Shown one piece after another: positions 6,372 to 7,480 of a stretch of 7,480 nucleotides of DNA. The position numbers were made by a program, and so were the translations under genes. How positions within the stretch are numbered: position 1 is the stretch's first letter; the number at the start of each line of letters is the position of its first letter. This DNA comes from Myxococcales bacterium (GTDB taxonomy: Bacteria > Myxococcota_A > UBA9160 > JALSIO01), in assembly GCA_026989995.1 (NCBI GenBank), contig JALSIO010000817.1, positions 1 to 7,480 of the forward strand. The letters run 5' to 3'. Under the pieces are notes generated by a model. It made no database searches and was not told where the DNA came from. It saw only the letters and a program-made list of their open reading frames with translations.

Positions 6372-7334
6372 TCAGGCTTCCGCGGCGCGGAGCTCGGCTT
6401 CGATCCAGGTGGCGACCTCGTCCGGGGACTCCATGGGGATGAAGTGGGAGCGATCGGGCAGGAAGAGCTCCCGCCCGTGCCGGAGCTCGCGGACGAGCCC
6501 GGGCCAGGTGGGCGAGGACGAGAAGTCCATCAGGTCGCGCTCGGGCGGGGGCTCCTTGGCGCGCACCACGAGCACCGGCATCTCGAGGGCGCGGAGGCTC
6601 CGGTAGACGTCGGCGTTCGTGCGGCTCGTCATGTAGACGGAGGCCTCCGTCTCCGGCGGGCAGGCGAGCTCGAACCCCTCGCCGTCGGCCCGGGGCAGGA
6701 GGCCGTGCTCGCAGTAGGCGCGCAGCGCCTCCGGGTGGAAGGCGGCGTAGGGAGGCCGGTCGCGGAAGCGCTCGATCATCGCTTCCGGCGAGTCGAAGTG
6801 GCGCCGACGCTTCGCCGTGGGGTGCACGCCCACCCCGGTGAGGGTCCAGCCGCCGCCGTACACCTCCGGGGCGACGATCACCGGGTCGAGGAGGATCAGG
6901 CGGGCGAAGCGCCCCGGCCGCGCCGCGGCGGCGTCGACCAGGGCGTGGCCGCCCATCGAGTGCCCCACCCCGACGGCACCGCGCAGGTCGAAGGCATCCG
7001 CCACCGCGGCCAGATCCTCGCCGAAGACACGCCAGTGCGTGATCGGGGGCTTGTCGCTGCGGCCGTGGCCGCGGGAATCGACAGCGACCACGTGACGACC
7101 CGGAAGCCGCCGCAGCACCGGGTCCCACACCCGCGCGTGGAAGCCGGTGGCGTGGGCGAGCAGCACCGACGGCCCCGCACCCCGGCACTCCGGCCGCCAT
7201 TCGTGGCAGGCGATCCGCACGCCGTCCACGTCCACGGCGTGGAGGAGGGGCTCCTCCCCGGCGCGGTCCGCGTCGGCGGGCCGCCCCGGCGCGGGACCCG
7301 CATGCCCGCCGGCACCCTCCGACCGGTCGCTCAT
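6372..7334 (-). CDS. Alpha/beta hydrolase
   Basis: This gene encodes 320 residues with a complete alpha/beta-hydrolase fold pattern. An oxyanion-hole strand and turn reads L-L-A-H61-A-T-G-F-H66; the next strand leads into V-D86-S-R-G-H-G-R-S-D; the nucleophile elbow is G124-H-S126-M-G-G129 with Ser126 as predicted nucleophile; and His297 in D-R-S-H-F-I-P near the C-terminus is the predicted catalytic base. The acid is probably within 261-270 (E261, E265, D267 or D270) and is not certain. A lid insertion covers roughly 155-235. There is no signal peptide; the first ~28 residues are a low-complexity Gly/Ala/Asp/Glu extension. Family members cleave esters, lactones, epoxides or C-C bonds; the substrate cannot be deduced. 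The ATG has no clear ribosome binding site but overlaps the upstream stop as ATGA, implying translational coupling. It is convergent with the P450. Confidence 0.93.
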   Translation of the reverse strand: MSDRSEGAGGHAGPAPGRPADADRAGEEPLLHAVDVDGVRIACHEWRPECRGAGPSVLLAHATGFHARVWDPVLRRLPGRHVVAVDSRGHGRSDKPPITHWRVFGEDLAAVADAFDLRGAVGVGHSMGGHALVDAAAARPGRFARLILLDPVIVAPEVYGGGWTLTGVGVHPTAKRRRHFDSPEAMIERFRDRPPYAAFHPEALRAYCEHGLLPRADGEGFELACPPETEASVYMTSRTNADVYRSLRALEMPVLVVRAKEPPPERDLMDFSSSPTWPGLVRELRHGRELFLPDRSHFIPMESPDEVATWIEAELRAAEA

Positions 7335-7480
7335 GCGCGGCCCCCGCCGCCCCGGAGCGCCGCCGCCACGTCGAGGCGGATCCCCGTCTCGCGCTCCGAG
7401 ACCTCGAAGAGCGTCTCGATCGCCCGGCGGAGGCCCGGGCGCGGCAGCACCGGGCGCCGCACCGGCGGCCCGAAGAGCGC
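7331..7480 (-). CDS. C-terminal end of an unidentified protein (start beyond right edge)
   Basis: Only the last 49 codons and a TGA at 7333-7331 are present. The peptide includes RRAIETLFEVSERETG and IRLDVAAALR and ends in GGGGRA, a plausible helical C-terminus with G/C-ending codons like its neighbours. The stop overlaps the hydrolase ATG by the classic ATGA arrangement, so the two genes are almost certainly in one leftward operon. I do not recognise the family from this fragment. Confidence 0.7.
   Translation of the reverse strand, partial: ALFGPPVRRPVLPRPGLRRAIETLFEVSERETGIRLDVAAALRGGGGRA

Noticed and set aside
6242..6442. Short plus-strand frame after the P450 (66 codons)
   Set aside because: It overlaps the long hairpin and the end of the hydrolase, has Ser/Arg-rich composition, and lacks a convincing ribosome binding site.
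2134..7200. A 1688-codon open frame on the minus strand
   Set aside because: The protein is Ser/Arg/Pro-rich low complexity and runs antisense through the whole P450 and out of frame through the hydrolase and exported-protein genes. It is a by-product of high GC.

Overview
The window is very GC-rich throughout, and its real genes use codons ending in G or C almost exclusively. A PEP-CTERM sorting signal, a soluble class I-type cytochrome P450 and an alpha/beta hydrolase together suggest an environmental Gram-negative bacterium. A deltaproteobacterial lineage (Myxococcota-like or a related uncultured phylum) is a plausible guess, but nothing here fixes the taxonomy. No RNA genes, CRISPR arrays, insertion sequences or phage genes were seen.

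Layout. Positions 1-4375, more than half of the window, are a single open minus-strand frame that starts at 4375 behind a GGAGG ribosome binding site and runs off the left edge (1458 codons without a stop). Its N-terminal ~270 residues look like a complete, cysteine-free PEP-CTERM surface protein: signal peptide, beta-rich domain, VPEPGS, transmembrane helix, Arg cluster. Where such proteins normally stop, the frame continues through an Arg-rich linker and a second hydrophobic segment. It then enters an acidic, exported-looking region with about 32 cysteines that I do not recognise. Positions 4376-4872 are a gene-free divergent region dense in inverted repeats. Positions 4873-6162 (+) encode a cytochrome P450 with all catalytic motifs intact. 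Positions 6163-6371 lie between convergent genes and contain a long imperfect hairpin, a likely bidirectional terminator. Positions 6372-7334 (-) encode an alpha/beta hydrolase whose ATG overlaps the stop of an upstream gene (ATGA). That gene is present only as its last 49 codons at the right edge.

How the genes relate. The P450 and the large exported protein are divergent and could share control from the 500-base region between them. The hydrolase belongs to a separate leftward operon entering from the right. P450 plus alpha/beta hydrolase would suit oxidative and hydrolytic handling of a hydrophobic substrate (sterol, terpenoid or alkyl chain), but convergent orientation means no shared transcript. 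No exosortase, ferredoxin or ferredoxin reductase lies in the window. The most unusual observation is the PEP-CTERM anchor embedded inside a much longer open frame instead of ending it.
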